DNA of 64,000 nucleotides from Rubrimonas cliftonensis (GCF_900107585.1 NZ_FNQM01000002.1:186001-250000); one strand, 5' to 3'. Shown: positions 25,853 through 36,137, numbered from the stretch's first letter. Translations and numbers: made by a program. The notes: a model not told the origin generated them from the letters alone.

Positions 25853-27042
25853 TGCCGTTCAAGACCCTCGACGACCTCGACCTCGCCGGCAAGCGGGTGC
25901 TGACCCGGGTCGATCTCAACGCCCCGGTGCGCGAGGGGAAGGTCACCGACGACACCCGCCTGCGCGCCATCGCCCCCACCGTGCGCGACATCCTGGACAA
26001 GGGCGGCAAGCCGGTGCTGCTGGCGCATTTCGACCGGCCCAAGGGCCGCGTCGTGCCCGAGATGAGCCTCGGCCAGATCGCCCCCGCGCTGGAGAAGGCG
26101 CTGGGCGTGCCGGTCGAGTTCATCGACGCCTGCACCGGCCCGGCGCCGCTGGCCCATGCGCTGGCGCTGGCGCCGGGCAAGGTGCTGCTCTGCGAGAACA
26201 CCCGCTTCCATGCCGGCGAGGAGAAGAACGACCCGGAATTCGCCGCAGAGCTGGCCAAGCTCGGCGAGGTCTATGTGAACGACGCCTTCTCCGCGGCCCA
26301 TCGCGCCCACGCCTCGACCGAGGGTCTCGCGAAGCTTCTGCCCTGCGCGGCGGGGCGGCTCATGGAGGCGGAGCTGAAGGCGCTGGAGAAGGCTCTGGCG
26401 ACGCCGGAGCGGCCGGTGATGGCGGTCGTCGGCGGCGCGAAGGTCTCCACCAAGCTCGATCTGCTGGGCAATCTCGTGGAGCGGGTGGACGTACTCGTGA
26501 TCGGCGGCGCGATGGCCAACACCTTCCTGCTGGCGCAGGGCAAGCCGGTCGGCACTTCGCTGGTGGAGGCGGAGATGACCGACACCGCGCGCGAGATCCT
26601 CGCCCGCGCCGAGAAGGCCGGCTGCGCCGTCGTGCTGCCGGTGGACGTGGTGGCCGCCGAGGGCTTCAAGGCGAACTCGCCGCACGTCACGGTCGCCGCC
26701 GACGCGACGCCCGATGACAGGATGATCCTCGACGCCGGCCCCAAGACGGTCGCCGAGATCGAGAAGCGCCTCGCCGCGGCGAAGACGCTGGTGTGGAACG
26801 GGCCGCTCGGCGCCTTCGAGATCGAACCCTTCGACGCCGCCACCGTCGCCGCCGCGCGCAGGGCCGCCGAACTCACGAAAGCCGGCAAGCTGATGAGCGT
26901 CGCCGGCGGTGGCGACACGGTCGCGGCGCTGAACGCCGCCGGGGCGGCGGGCGACTTCTCCTTCGTCTCGACGGCCGGGGGCGCGTTCCTCGAATGGCTC
27001 GAAGGCAAGACGCTGCCGGGCGTCGCCGCGCTTTCGGCCTGA
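25852..27042 (+). CDS. pgk: Phosphoglycerate kinase
   Basis: The 396-residue monomeric enzyme transfers phosphate between 1,3-bisphosphoglycerate and ADP. Landmarks are the N-terminal substrate residues [70 protein letters not shown] and the nucleotide loop [12 protein letters not shown]. The start overlaps the preceding stop (TGATG). With gap it covers two consecutive steps of lower glycolysis/gluconeogenesis. Confidence 0.97.
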   Translation: MPFKTLDDLDLAGKRVLTRVDLNAPVREGKVTDDTRLRAIAPTVRDILDKGGKPVLLAHFDRPKGRVVPEMSLGQIAPALEKALGVPVEFIDACTGPAPLAHALALAPGKVLLCENTRFHAGEEKNDPEFAAELAKLGEVYVNDAFSAAHRAHASTEGLAKLLPCAAGRLMEAELKALEKALATPERPVMAVVGGAKVSTKLDLLGNLVERVDVLVIGGAMANTFLLAQGKPVGTSLVEAEMTDTAREILARAEKAGCAVVLPVDVVAAEGFKANSPHVTVAADATPDDRMILDAGPKTVAEIEKRLAAAKTLVWNGPLGAFEIEPFDAATVAAARRAAELTKAGKLMSVAGGGDTVAALNAAGAAGDFSFVSTAGGAFLEWLEGKTLPGVAALSA

Positions 27043-27128
27043 CCGCGAGAAAGTTGCAGAACGGCGCTTCCACCAGCCGGCGTCGCTGCGCATAATCGTT
27101 CCAACCAGAACAACGGGAGGAGACGACA

Positions 27129-28364
27129 ATGCAGCGGAAGACCCTTGCAACGACCGCCGTCGCGCCGTTTGGCGTGGCGCTGGCGCTGGCGCTGGCGCTG
27201 GCGACGCCGGCCGTGGCGCAGATGAGCGCGCTCGACGTCACCAACGCCGCCGCCAGCAGCCAGAACCAGGACCTGAGCCCCCACCGCACGCCGCCGACGC
27301 CCGCCGCGCTCGACGCGCTGCCGGTCGACAGGCTGAAGCTGCCGGCGGGCTTCAAGGCGGAGGTCTGGTCGCATGGCCACGCCGCCGGGCGCACCATGGT
27401 GATGGGCGACAAGGGGACGGTCTTCGTCGGCACGCGCCAGCTTGGCCGCGTCTACGCGATCACCGACCAGGGCGGCGAGCGCACCGTGCGGGTGATCGCG
27501 GAGGGACTCGTCCAGCCCAACGGCCTCGCGTTCCGCGACGGGTCGCTCTACGTCCTCGCTATCAACGAGGTGTTCCGCTACGACGGGATCGAGGACAATC
27601 TCGACGCGCCGGGCGAGCCCGTCGCGCTGACCGAGGCGTTCGGCCTGCCTCCGGAAGTCCATCACAACTGGAAATACGCCGATTTCGGGCCCGACGGGCG
27701 GCTCTACGTCCAGGTCGGCGCCGATTGCAACATCTGCGAGGTCAATCCCGGCGTCCACGCGCAGATCCGCGCCTACGAGCCCGACGGCTCGAACATGGAG
27801 ATCGTGGCGCGCGGCGTGCGCAACACGGTCGGGTTCGACTGGCACCCGGCGACCGGCGAGCTTTGGTTCTCCGACAACGGCCGCGACTGGGCCGGCGACG
27901 ACGGCCCGCAGGACGAGTTCAACCGCCTGCCGGCGAACCTTTACGGCGCCAGTTTCGGCTTTCCCTATTGCCACTCCGACGGCGTGCCCGACCCCGACAT
28001 CAGGCGTCCCAACCCCTGCGCCGGCGTCATCATGCCCGCAGCCCTTCTCGGCCCGCACGCCGGCGCGCTGGGCGTGCGGTTCTATGACGGCGACATGTTC
28101 CCCGTCGCCTACCGCAACGTAGCCTTCGTGGCTCGGCGCGGCTCGTGGAACCGCGAGGACAAGTTCGGCTACGACGTGGTGGCGGTCACGACGCATCCCG
28201 ACGGGAGCGCGACCGTGCAGCCCTTCATGACCGGCCTGCTGGACGAGGCGGCCAACGACTTTGTCGGCCGCCCGACCTACATCCTCCAGATGCCGGACGG
28301 CGCGCTGCTGGTCTCCGACGAGACCAATGGCGCGATCTACCGCATCTCCTACGATGCGGGCTGA
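27129..28364 (+). CDS. Periplasmic sorbosone/glucose dehydrogenase-like beta-propeller protein
   Basis: The 411-residue exported protein has a signal peptide cleaved near residue 30 (AVAQ-MS), containing a run of leucine-alanine repeats. The mature part matches the PQQ-dependent sugar/sorbosone dehydrogenase propeller family: LPAGFKAEVWSHGHAAGRTM, VRNTVGFDWHPATGELWFSDNGRD and DEFNRLPANLYGASFGFPYCH. A catalytic role with PQQ is likely but specificity is open. GGGAGGAG precedes the ATG. The cytochrome c gene overlaps its end by 11 bases, which fits electron transfer from this enzyme to the cytochrome. Confidence 0.85.
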   Translation: MQRKTLATTAVAPFGVALALALALATPAVAQMSALDVTNAAASSQNQDLSPHRTPPTPAALDALPVDRLKLPAGFKAEVWSHGHAAGRTMVMGDKGTVFVGTRQLGRVYAITDQGGERTVRVIAEGLVQPNGLAFRDGSLYVLAINEVFRYDGIEDNLDAPGEPVALTEAFGLPPEVHHNWKYADFGPDGRLYVQVGADCNICEVNPGVHAQIRAYEPDGSNMEIVARGVRNTVGFDWHPATGELWFSDNGRDWAGDDGPQDEFNRLPANLYGASFGFPYCHSDGVPDPDIRRPNPCAGVIMPAALLGPHAGALGVRFYDGDMFPVAYRNVAFVARRGSWNREDKFGYDVVAVTTHPDGSATVQPFMTGLLDEAANDFVGRPTYILQMPDGALLVSDETNGAIYRISYDAG

Positions 28365-28944
28365 TCCCCGCCGCACCGCCGGCCAGCGCGGCCTCGTCGC
28401 GCTGGCCTTCTCGCTCCTCGGCGCCGCGGCCGCCGGCGCCGCCGACATCGATGCGCTGGCGGAGCAGTGCGCCGGCTGCCACGGCGAAGGCGGCGTCTCG
28501 CAGATGGCGGAGGTGCCGTCGCTGGCCGGCCAGCCGGAATTCTTTCTGTTCGACCAGCTCTTCTACATGCGCGAGGGCGTGCGGCAGGTGGAGGCCATGG
28601 AGGGCATCGCCGACGGGCTCAGCGACGCCGAGATCGACGCGCTGGCCAAGCGCTACGCCGCCGCCGACCCCGCGCTCGCCGGCCCCGAGCCGGACCCTGC
28701 GCGCGTCGCCGATGGCGCGGCGCTGGCAGAGGCCCGCCGCTGCGCGTCCTGTCACGGCGCCGGTCTGACGGGCCGCGAGGCGATCCCGCGGCTGGCGCGT
28801 CAGCGCGTCGACTACCTCCGCCATGCGCTGATCGCCTACCGCGACGAAACCCGGCGCGGCGCCGACACCACGATGACCGCCGCCGTCCACGGCCTGAGCG
28901 ACGGCGACCTGGACGCGCTCGCCCACTACGCCGCCGCGCAGTAG
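28354..28944 (+). CDS. Diheme cytochrome c, c4-like
   Basis: The 196-residue exported protein has an N-terminal signal peptide (cleavage near GAAAAGA-AD) and two heme-attachment motifs, CAGCH (about 41-45) and CASCH (about 128-132). Methionine-bearing segments that could supply distal ligands include TTMTAAVHGLSDGDLDAL after the second site. The two halves are repeats, as in cytochrome c4. It overlaps the dehydrogenase gene and probably accepts its electrons. The ATG at 28354 is used because the signal peptide starts there. Confidence 0.88.
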   Translation: MRADPRRTAGQRGLVALAFSLLGAAAAGAADIDALAEQCAGCHGEGGVSQMAEVPSLAGQPEFFLFDQLFYMREGVRQVEAMEGIADGLSDAEIDALAKRYAAADPALAGPEPDPARVADGAALAEARRCASCHGAGLTGREAIPRLARQRVDYLRHALIAYRDETRRGADTTMTAAVHGLSDGDLDALAHYAAAQ

Positions 28945-28970
28945 GGGCGGGGCGGCCGTCACCGCCTGCG

Positions 28971-29663
28971 TCAGAGGGTGACGGCCTCCATCACCTTCGG
29001 CGCGATCACCCGAGTCGGCGCCATGGCCTGCGCAAAACCCTCCGCCGTCTGCTCCAGCAGCGGAAAAGTCCCGTAATGGCAGGGGATGACGGCTTCGAAG
29101 TCGAAGAACTTGCCGCAGGCGAATGCGGCGCGCCTTGCGTCCATCGTGAAGTGGCCGCCGATCGGGACGATCCCCCATTTCGGCGCGTGCAGCTCCGCCA
29201 GCAGGCCCATGTCGGCGAACACGTCGGTGTCGCCCATGAAATAGAGCGTCTCGCCGCCCGCCTCGATCATCCAGCCGGCCTCGGCGCCGAGATAGACCGG
29301 CCTGCCGTCCACCGGCATCGAGCTGGAATGCACCGCATGCACCAGCGTGGCCGCGACCCCGCCAAGATCGACCGTCCCGCCTTTGTTGAGGCCGATGGCG
29401 CCTTCCGTCGCGAGGAAATTGGCGAGTTCGTAGATGGCCACGACCACAGCGCCCGTCTTGCCGGCGATCTCCACCGCGCTTGAGGCGTGGTCGGAGTGGG
29501 CGTGGCTGAGCAGGATGTGCGTGGCGCCGTCCACCGCCTCGTCGAAGCGGTCCTCGGGAAAGCTCGGATTGCCCCTCAGCCACGGGTCGAGCAGCAGCAC
29601 GCGGCCGCCCACCTTGATGCGGAAACCGGAATGGCCGAGCCAGGTCAGGGTCCAGTCGCTCAT
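28971..29663 (-). CDS. Metal-dependent hydrolase, metallo-beta-lactamase fold (UPF0173 type)
   Basis: The 230-residue cytoplasmic protein has the di-metal motif LLSHAHSDHASS (HxHxDH, about residues 52-63) and later LYFMGDTDVFADM and IPCHYGTFPLL supplying further ligands. Start, length and WLGHSGFRIK beginning fit the UPF0173/YtkL group of unknown substrate. The start is well supported by GGAG about 6 bases upstream (reverse strand). It lies 30 bases downstream of methylmalonyl-CoA mutase and may be co-transcribed. Confidence 0.9.
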   Translation of the reverse strand: MSDWTLTWLGHSGFRIKVGGRVLLLDPWLRGNPSFPEDRFDEAVDGATHILLSHAHSDHASSAVEIAGKTGAVVVAIYELANFLATEGAIGLNKGGTVDLGGVAATLVHAVHSSSMPVDGRPVYLGAEAGWMIEAGGETLYFMGDTDVFADMGLLAELHAPKWGIVPIGGHFTMDARRAAFACGKFFDFEAVIPCHYGTFPLLEQTAEGFAQAMAPTRVIAPKVMEAVTL

Positions 29664-29693
29664 GGTCCATCTCCTGCGTTGGCGGCCGGCGGC

Positions 29694-31844
29694 TCACTCC
29701 GCCGCGTGCGGCCTGCGCGTCTCGTCGATCAGCCGCAGGATCTTGCGCGCCGCCTCGGGAATGTTGGTGCCGGGGCCGAAGATCGCCTTCACGCCCTTGG
29801 CCTGCAGGAACTCGTAGTCCTCCCGCGGGATCACGCCGCCGCAGATCACGATGATCTCGCCGGCGCCCTCGGCCTTCAGCGCCTCGATCAGCAGCGGCGC
29901 CAGCGTGCGGTGGCCCGCCGCCTGCGAGGAGACGCCGACCACATGCACGTCGTTGTCCACCGCGTCGCGGGCGGCTTCCTCGGGGGTCTGGAACAGCGGG
30001 CCCACGTCGACGTCGAAGCCGATGTCGGCGAAGGCGGTGGCGATGACCTTGGCGCCGCGGTCATGCCCGTCCTGGCCCATCTTCACCACCAGCATCCGCG
30101 GGCGGCGGCCCTCGACTTCGGCGAAGGCGGCGACCTCGTCGCGGATCGCCTGATACTCCGCGTCGCCCTCATAGGCCGCGCCATAGACGCCGGCGAGCGT
30201 GCGCACCTCGGCGCGGTGGCGGCCGAACACCCGCTCCATCGCGTCCGATATCTCGCCGACGGTGGCCCGCGCCGCCGCCGCCTCGACCGCCGCCGCCAGC
30301 AGGTTGCCGCTCTCCCGCGCGGCCTGCTCCAGCGCCGTCAGCGCCGCGTCGCAGGCCGCCTGGTCGCGGCTCTCGCGCAGCGCCTTCAGCCGCGCCACCT
30401 GGCTCTCGCGCACGGCGGCGTTGTCGATGTTGAGGATGTCGACGGGCTGCTCGGTCTCGGGGCGGTACTTGTTGACCCCGACGATCACCTCCTCGCCGCG
30501 GTCGATGCGCGCCTGCTTGCGGGCGGCGCTCTCCTCGATGCGCAGCTTCGGCATCCCCGACGCCACCGCCTCGGTCATGCCGCCGAGCCCCTCGACCTCG
30601 TCCATCAGAACGCGGGCCGCGGTCGCCATGTCCGCCGTCAGCTTCTCGACGTAGTAGCTGCCGGCGAGCGGGTCGATCACCTTCGTCACCCCCGTCTCCT
30701 CGGCGAGGATGAGCTGGGTGTTGCGGGCGATGCGGGCGGAGAACTCGGTGGGCAGCGCCATCGCCTCGTCGAAGCTGTTGGTGTGCAGCGACTGCGTGCC
30801 GCCCAGCACCGCGCTCATCGCCTCATAGGCGGTGCGCACGATGTTGTTGTAGGCGTCCTGCTCCTGCAGGCTGACGCCGGAAGTCTGGCAATGGGTTCGC
30901 AGCATCAGGCTTTCCGGCTTCTTCGCGCCGAAGCCGTGCATGATCTCGGCCCAGAGCAGCCGGGCGGCGCGCAGCTTCGCCGCCTCCATGAAGAAGTTCA
31001 TGCCGATGGCGAAGAAGAAGCTCAGTCGCGGCGCGAAGGCGTCGACGTCGAGCCCGCGCGACAGCGCCGCCTTCACGTATTCCTTGCCGTCGGCGAGCGT
31101 GAAGGCCAGCTCCTGCACCAAGTCCGCGCCGGCCTCCTGCATGTGGTAGCCGGAGATCGAGATGGAGTTGAACCGCGGCATCTCCGCCGCCGTGTAGGCG
31201 ATGATGTCCGCCACGATCCGCATCGAGGGCGCGGGGGGATAAATGTAGGTGTTGCGGACCATGAACTCCTTGAGGATGTCGTTCTGGATGGTCCCGCTCA
31301 GATCAGTGGCGGCGCAGCCCTGTTCGCGCCCTGCGACGATGAAACTCGCCAGCACCGGGATGACCGCGCCGTTCATCGTCATCGACACCGACATCTCCTT
31401 CAGCGGGATGCCGTCGAACAGGCGCTTCATGTCCTCGACGCTGTCGATGGCCACGCCCGCCTTGCCGACATCGCCCACGACGCGCGGATGGTCGCTGTCG
31501 TAGCCGCGGTGGGTGGCGAGGTCGAAGGCGACGCTCAGCCCCTTCTGCCCCGCCGCCAGCGCCTTGCGGTAGAAGGCGTTCGAGGCCTCTGCGGTGGAGA
31601 AGCCCGCGTATTGGCGGATGGTCCACGGGCGGCCGGCGTACATTGTCGCCCGCGGCCCGCGGGTGAACGGAAACTGGCCCGGCAGGCCGCCGAGATGGTC
31701 GAGCCCCGCGACGTCGGCCTCGGTGTAGAGCGGCTTGACGTCGACGCCCTCGGCCGTGCGCCAGGTGAGCGTCTCGACGTCGCGGCCCCGCAGCTCCTTC
31801 TCGGCGAGCGCGCGCCAGGCGGAAAGATCGGGCGTGTCGGTCAT
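29694..31844 (-). CDS. scpA: Methylmalonyl-CoA mutase
   Basis: The 716-residue single-chain enzyme rearranges (R)-methylmalonyl-CoA to succinyl-CoA with adenosylcobalamin. The catalytic barrel includes [21 protein letters not shown] and [21 protein letters not shown]. The C-terminal cobalamin domain has the base-off His motif [11 protein letters not shown] and the supporting [12 protein letters not shown]. Together with pccA and pccB on the same strand it forms the propionyl-CoA to succinyl-CoA route; methylmalonyl-CoA epimerase is not in the window. Gene symbol could equally be mutA or mcm. Confidence 0.96.
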   Translation of the reverse strand: MTDTPDLSAWRALAEKELRGRDVETLTWRTAEGVDVKPLYTEADVAGLDHLGGLPGQFPFTRGPRATMYAGRPWTIRQYAGFSTAEASNAFYRKALAAGQKGLSVAFDLATHRGYDSDHPRVVGDVGKAGVAIDSVEDMKRLFDGIPLKEMSVSMTMNGAVIPVLASFIVAGREQGCAATDLSGTIQNDILKEFMVRNTYIYPPAPSMRIVADIIAYTAAEMPRFNSISISGYHMQEAGADLVQELAFTLADGKEYVKAALSRGLDVDAFAPRLSFFFAIGMNFFMEAAKLRAARLLWAEIMHGFGAKKPESLMLRTHCQTSGVSLQEQDAYNNIVRTAYEAMSAVLGGTQSLHTNSFDEAMALPTEFSARIARNTQLILAEETGVTKVIDPLAGSYYVEKLTADMATAARVLMDEVEGLGGMTEAVASGMPKLRIEESAARKQARIDRGEEVIVGVNKYRPETEQPVDILNIDNAAVRESQVARLKALRESRDQAACDAALTALEQAARESGNLLAAAVEAAAARATVGEISDAMERVFGRHRAEVRTLAGVYGAAYEGDAEYQAIRDEVAAFAEVEGRRPRMLVVKMGQDGHDRGAKVIATAFADIGFDVDVGPLFQTPEEAARDAVDNDVHVVGVSSQAAGHRTLAPLLIEALKAEGAGEIIVICGGVIPREDYEFLQAKGVKAIFGPGTNIPEAARKILRLIDETRRPHAAE

Positions 31845-31962
31845 CGGGCGTCTCCGCTGCGATCCGGTCCGGCGGCCGGGGCCGCGCCGGAGAGATGCGC
31901 GACTTTACCGCCCCGCGGGCGGGAAAGACACCGCCCCGCGGAGTCGCAGCAGGGGGCTGCGG

Positions 31963-32792
31963 TCAGAAGCGCTTGAGCTCGATCACGCAGGGCCGGTCCT
32001 CGCGGCGGCCCGTCATGCGCATGACGCCGCCCTGCACGCGCCCCTCGAAGACGAGGTCGAGCACGTCGTCCTCGATGCCGATTCGCGGGCCTTCGTCCAG
32101 GTCCCGACGCCCAGCGCGCGCACCTCGCCGTCTGCGAGCACCGTGAACTCCAGCCGCCGGTGCAGGGGGCGCCGCTCCAGCGCGTCTCGGGCTCGGGCGG
32201 CCCCGCGGCCCAAACGCCGCGCCCGCCTGTGATGGAGACGCGCACCGGGTCGCCCTCTGGCCGCGCCCAGCGCGGATCGCCCCCAGCTGATCGGCCTTGC
32301 GTCGCAGCGCATCGCGCCCACCCAGTTTCCGTCGAAGCGGGAGGTGCGGCCAGGCCCGGCGTCGGGGTCGCTCGGCACCACCTGTCGCGTCAGCGAGGAG
32401 GTCTCCCTGGGCGCCCGCCGGCTGCCGGTCACGCGGGCGACGAGGCCGCGGTCACGGATGAACACGTCCTCGATGCGCTCGCCGGGCTCGCGCGGGGCCG
32501 CGCCAGCGCCTCGGCGTAGGGGCTGTTGGGGCCCTCGCCGTCGAAGGCGACGGCGCCCGGCTCGGTGGCGAAGGCGATCAGCGTGCCCGGCGGCGCCTCG
32601 ACGCCCGGCGCGGCGCCCGCCTGCATCAGCGCGTCGACGGCGACGGACCGGGCGCGCAGGTCCGCGAAGTCGTGCGGCGCTGCGTCCACGGGTGCGAGCC
32701 GGTCGCGCCGCTTCGCCGGCGCGCAGGCGGCCAGCACTCCCGGGGCGAGGCATGGCCCGAACAGAACTCCGCGGATGTCATGCTCCATCGAC
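31963..32792 (-). pseudogene. Decayed caspase-family (C14-like) gene
   Basis: Protein-like sequence is spread over all three reverse frames. GTLIAFATEPGAVAFDGEG and NSPYAEALA match the segment after the catalytic cysteine in bacterial caspase-like proteins. After a frame change, ERIEDVFIRDRGLVARVTG and RFDGNWVGAMRCDARP follow. Another change gives VRVSITGGRGVWAAGP, another LEFTVLADGEVRALGVGTW, and a last one leads to EGRVQGGVMRMTGRREDRP and the stop at 31963. The upstream His/Cys catalytic half is missing. At least four frame changes mean it is nonfunctional unless the assembly is faulty. Confidence 0.7.
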
Positions 32793-32900
32793 ATGTTTCT
32801 TCCGAGCGGTGGCGGCCAGGCTAAGGTCCCTTCGCCGCGGGGTCTTCCCCGGCCCGTGCGCCGGGCTGGACGGGGTCGCGGCGCGCGCCATGTCCTCGCC

Positions 32901-33275
32901 ATGATGTGCATGCTCGCAGGACTGACCATTTGCGCGGCCGCCGAACTGGGCCCGGAGGGCCTTGACGCGCTGCGCTGGGAGGCGCGCCCGGTCGTGGTGA
33001 TCGCCGATCCCGACGACCCGCGTCTCGCCGAGCAGCTCGCGCTGTTCGAGGCCGACGCCGCCGACATGATCGAGCGCCGCAATGTCGTGATCGTGGACAC
33101 CGCGCCGGGCTCGGCGCTGCGCCGGCGGTTTGGCGCGGACGGCTTTCTGGTGGCGCTCATCGGCCTCGACGGCGGCGTGAAGCTGCGCAGCGACGCCGTG
33201 ACGCCGCCCGGTCGGCTGGAGGCGCTCATCGACGCCATGCCCATGCGCCGGCGCGAGATGCGGCGAGGCGATTGA
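32901..33275 (+). CDS. DUF4174 domain-containing exported protein
   Basis: The 124-residue protein has a short N-terminal hydrophobic leader (MMCMLAGLTICAAA) and then a DUF4174 domain: LRWEARPVVVIADPDDPRL, followed by RRNVVIVDT, LRRRFGADGFLVALIGLDGGVKLRSD and LIDAMPMRRREMR, the last two being the family hallmarks. The fold is thioredoxin-like, but no CxxC motif is present. Function is unknown; family members are usually periplasmic. The start is the first of two adjacent ATGs. Confidence 0.75.
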   Translation: MMCMLAGLTICAAAELGPEGLDALRWEARPVVVIADPDDPRLAEQLALFEADAADMIERRNVVIVDTAPGSALRRRFGADGFLVALIGLDGGVKLRSDAVTPPGRLEALIDAMPMRRREMRRGD

Positions 33276-33356
33276 ACCGCGCCGCCGCCGCCACCAATTT
33301 CATGGCGCGTTTGCGTAGACGGCGGTAAGATGCCGTCGGATGGATTGGAGGGCGAG

Positions 33357-33437
33357 ATGACCGGTCCCAACGACAAGATGCCGCCGTTCGACGACAGCCC
33401 CATCGTGCCGCGCGAGGGGCCTAAGCCCTGGTACTGA
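33357..33437 (+). CDS. Putative 26-aa small protein
   Basis: An ATG preceded by TTGGAGGGCGAG opens a 26-residue frame rich in proline and acidic residues (MTGPNDKMPPFDDSPIVPRE, ending GPKPWY). The ribosome-binding site is among the best in the window, which is the main support. Its last 17 bases overlap the end of the convergent gene on the other strand. No family is recognised. Confidence 0.4.
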   Translation: MTGPNDKMPPFDDSPIVPREGPKPWY

Positions 33438-34005
33438 TCCATCGGCCGTGGCGCTCCAGCCGCGCCACGCCGCCTTCAAGCGCCGCCTCGGCCTCCTTCG
33501 CCAGAACCAGCGTGCGGACCTTCACGGCCACCATGTCGCGGAACGCGGTCATCAGGCGCGGCGCGGGCATCTTGCGCAGCTCCCCCTCGCGCAGGTCGGC
33601 GATGAAGGCCGACAGGGTCGCCAGTTTCGCGTAATAGGCCACGACGGGCTCCACGACATTCCCCGGCAGGAGGTGGATCTCGCCCACCAGCGCCGAGAAC
33701 ACGGTGTCGTGCTTCTCCAGCGGGACGATCGGCTTGAACTGGGCATCCTGCGTGAACGTGCCGTGCAGGCGTTGCAGGCGCGGCATGTAGCCGCCGTCCT
33801 GCTTCTCGTCCTCCTCAAGCTCCCGCCGATGCGTGCGCACTTCCGCCAGCAGAGCCTTCTGCAGGTCGATGATCTTCTCGCGCCGGCGCTGCTCCTCCAG
33901 CTGGCGCTCGCGCGCGTGGTTCACGAACCAGCCGGCCGTCGTCACCAGCGCCGTGATGACCGCGGCGATGACGACGCCCAGCCAGACGGGACCGAAGCTC
34001 TCCAT
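33421..34005 (-). CDS. Membrane-anchored coiled-coil protein, hypothetical
   Basis: The 194-residue protein has a single N-terminal transmembrane helix (VWLGVVIAAVITALVTTAGWFV, about residues 7-28) followed by a highly charged helix (HARERQLEEQRRREKIIDLQ) and a mostly helical soluble region. Topology suggests an inner-membrane anchor with a cytoplasmic or periplasmic domain. No catalytic motif is recognised. AAGGAG lies 7 bases upstream of the ATG. It lies about 90 bases downstream of pccA on the same strand and converges with the small ORF and DUF4174 gene. Confidence 0.7.
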   Translation of the reverse strand: MESFGPVWLGVVIAAVITALVTTAGWFVNHARERQLEEQRRREKIIDLQKALLAEVRTHRRELEEDEKQDGGYMPRLQRLHGTFTQDAQFKPIVPLEKHDTVFSALVGEIHLLPGNVVEPVVAYYAKLATLSAFIADLREGELRKMPAPRLMTAFRDMVAVKVRTLVLAKEAEAALEGGVARLERHGRWISTRA

Positions 34006-34094
34006 GCGCGTCGCTCCTTGCAGCCGCCGCACATCGAACAGGATAGGGGCGGGTCCGTCTCCAGTCTGCGAAAAACCTGAGCGCGGCGCCAGCC

Positions 34095-36137
34095 CTACTC
34101 GAACTCCATGATCACCTCGTCGACCGCGAGGCTCGCGCCGGGCGCGGCGTGGATCGTCCTGACCTTGCCCTTGCGCTCGGCGCGCAGGACGTTTTCCATC
34201 TTCATCGCCTCGACCGTGGCGAGCGTCTGACCCTCCTGCACCTCGTCGCCCACCGCGACGGCGATGGAGACGACGAGCCCCGGCATCGGGCACAGGAGCT
34301 GCTTGGCGCTGGCGCCGTCCTCGCGCGGGGGCATCAGCGCGGCGAGTTCGGCCAGCCGCGGCGAGCGCACCGCGATCGCAAGGTCCGCGCCGCGCCAGCG
34401 CAGGCGGAACCCCTCGGTCAGCTGGTCGACCTTGAGCGTCATCGGCGCGCCGTCCACCGTGACGCGCGCCAGCCGCGCGCCCGGCGCCCATCCGCCGAGA
34501 TCCACGCCGTCGGGCGCGCCGCGGCCGTTCAGCGCCACGTCGAACCGCGCGTCGCCGAACGTCGCGACATAGGCCTTCGGCAGCTTGCGTTCATGGTTCG
34601 TCAGCACGCCGCTCACCGACGCGGCGCGGGCGTCCACGGCCGCGCGCATGGCCGCGGCGACATGGGCGAGCCGGCGCAGGTCCGCCTCGGCGATGGCGGC
34701 GCCGTTGAAGCCGTCTGGGAACTCCTCGGCGATGAAGGCGGTCGTCAGCCGTCCCTCTACGAAGCGCGGATGGTCCATCACGGCGGCGAGGAAGGGCAGG
34801 TTGTGGCCGATGCCCTCCAGCTCGAAAGCATCGAGCGCATCGCGCATCGCTGCGATGGCGGCGTCCCGGTCGGGCCCCCATGTGCAGAGCTTCGCGATCA
34901 TCGGGTCGTAGTAGCGGCTGATCTCGCCGCCCTCGCACACCCCGGTGTCGTTGCGCACCCTCACGGGCGACCGCGCGTCGGCCGACACCGTGGCGCCGCC
35001 GAGCGCGCCCTCGGGCGTTGCCGGGTCAAGCGTCCCGGCAAGGCCGCGCTCCTGCGGGGGGCGATACCGCGTCAGCCGGCCGATGGAGGGCAGAAAGCCG
35101 CGATAGGGATCTTCGGCGTAGAGCCTGCTCTCGATGGCCCAGCCGTCGAGCGTCACGTCGCCCTGCGCCAGCGGCAGCCGCTCGCCCGCGGCGACGCGGA
35201 TCATCAGCTCCACGAGGTCGAGGCCGGTGACGAGTTCGGTCACCGGATGCTCCACCTGAAGCCGGGTGTTCATCTCCAGAAAGTAGAAATTGCGGTCGCC
35301 GTCGACGATGAACTCGACCGTGCCGGCGGAGCAGTAGTCCACCGCCTTCGCCAGCGCCACCGCCTGCGCGCCCATCGCGGCGCGCGTCCCGGCGTCGAGG
35401 AACGGCGAGGGCGCCTCCTCGATGACCTTCTGGTTGCGGCGCTGGATCGAGCATTCGCGCTCGCCGAGGTGGATGACGTTGCCGTGCCGGTCGCCGAGCA
35501 CCTGGATCTCGATGTGCCGCGGCTGTGTGACGAACTTCTCGATGAAGATGCGGTCGTCGCCGAAGCTCGCCTTGGCCTCGTTCTTCGACGACTGGAAGCC
35601 CTCGCGCGCCTCTGCGTCGTTCCAGGCGATGCGCATCCCCTTGCCGCCGCCGCCCGCCGACGCCTTGATCATCACCGGATAGCCGATCTCGCCGGCGATC
35701 TTCACGGCCTCGTCGGCGTCCGCGATCAGCCCCATGTGGCCGGGCACCGTGGAGACGCCGGCCTCCGCGGCGAGCTTCTTGGAGGTGATCTTGTCGCCCA
35801 TGGCGTCGATCGCGGAAGCCGGCGGCCCGATGAAGGCGACGCCCGTCTCCTCGAGCGCGCGGGCGAACTCGGCGCGCTCGGACAGGAAGCCGTAGCCGGG
35901 GTGCACCGCCTCGGCGCCGCTGTCGCGGATGGCGGCCAGCACCTTGTCCATGGCGATGTAGCTCTCGGCGGCGGGGGGCGGGCCGATGTGCACGGCCTCG
36001 TCGGCCATGCGCACATGCAGCGCGTCCCGGTCGGCGTCGGAATAGACCGCGACCGTCCCGATCCCCATTTTCCGCGCGGTCTTGACGACCCGACAGGCGA
36101 TCTCCCCGCGGTTGGCGATCAGGATCTTCTTGAACAT
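34095..36137 (-). CDS. pccA: Propionyl-CoA carboxylase alpha subunit (biotin carboxylase + BCCP)
   Basis: The 680-residue subunit carboxylates biotin with ATP and bicarbonate. Order of domains: biotin carboxylase (1 to about 450; FKKILIANRGEIACRV, KASAGGGGKGMRI, FLEMNTRLQVEHPVTE), a linker/BT region typical of propionyl-CoA carboxylases, and a C-terminal biotinyl domain with the attachment site EAMKMENVL. The ATG at 36137 is chosen because GGGGG lies 7 bases upstream and MFKKIL is the usual family start; an ATG at 36143 is also possible. It partners with pccB, about 2.4 kb upstream on the same strand. Confidence 0.96.
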   Translation of the reverse strand: MFKKILIANRGEIACRVVKTARKMGIGTVAVYSDADRDALHVRMADEAVHIGPPPAAESYIAMDKVLAAIRDSGAEAVHPGYGFLSERAEFARALEETGVAFIGPPASAIDAMGDKITSKKLAAEAGVSTVPGHMGLIADADEAVKIAGEIGYPVMIKASAGGGGKGMRIAWNDAEAREGFQSSKNEAKASFGDDRIFIEKFVTQPRHIEIQVLGDRHGNVIHLGERECSIQRRNQKVIEEAPSPFLDAGTRAAMGAQAVALAKAVDYCSAGTVEFIVDGDRNFYFLEMNTRLQVEHPVTELVTGLDLVELMIRVAAGERLPLAQGDVTLDGWAIESRLYAEDPYRGFLPSIGRLTRYRPPQERGLAGTLDPATPEGALGGATVSADARSPVRVRNDTGVCEGGEISRYYDPMIAKLCTWGPDRDAAIAAMRDALDAFELEGIGHNLPFLAAVMDHPRFVEGRLTTAFIAEEFPDGFNGAAIAEADLRRLAHVAAAMRAAVDARAASVSGVLTNHERKLPKAYVATFGDARFDVALNGRGAPDGVDLGGWAPGARLARVTVDGAPMTLKVDQLTEGFRLRWRGADLAIAVRSPRLAELAALMPPREDGASAKQLLCPMPGLVVSIAVAVGDEVQEGQTLATVEAMKMENVLRAERKGKVRTIHAAPGASLAVDEVIMEFE

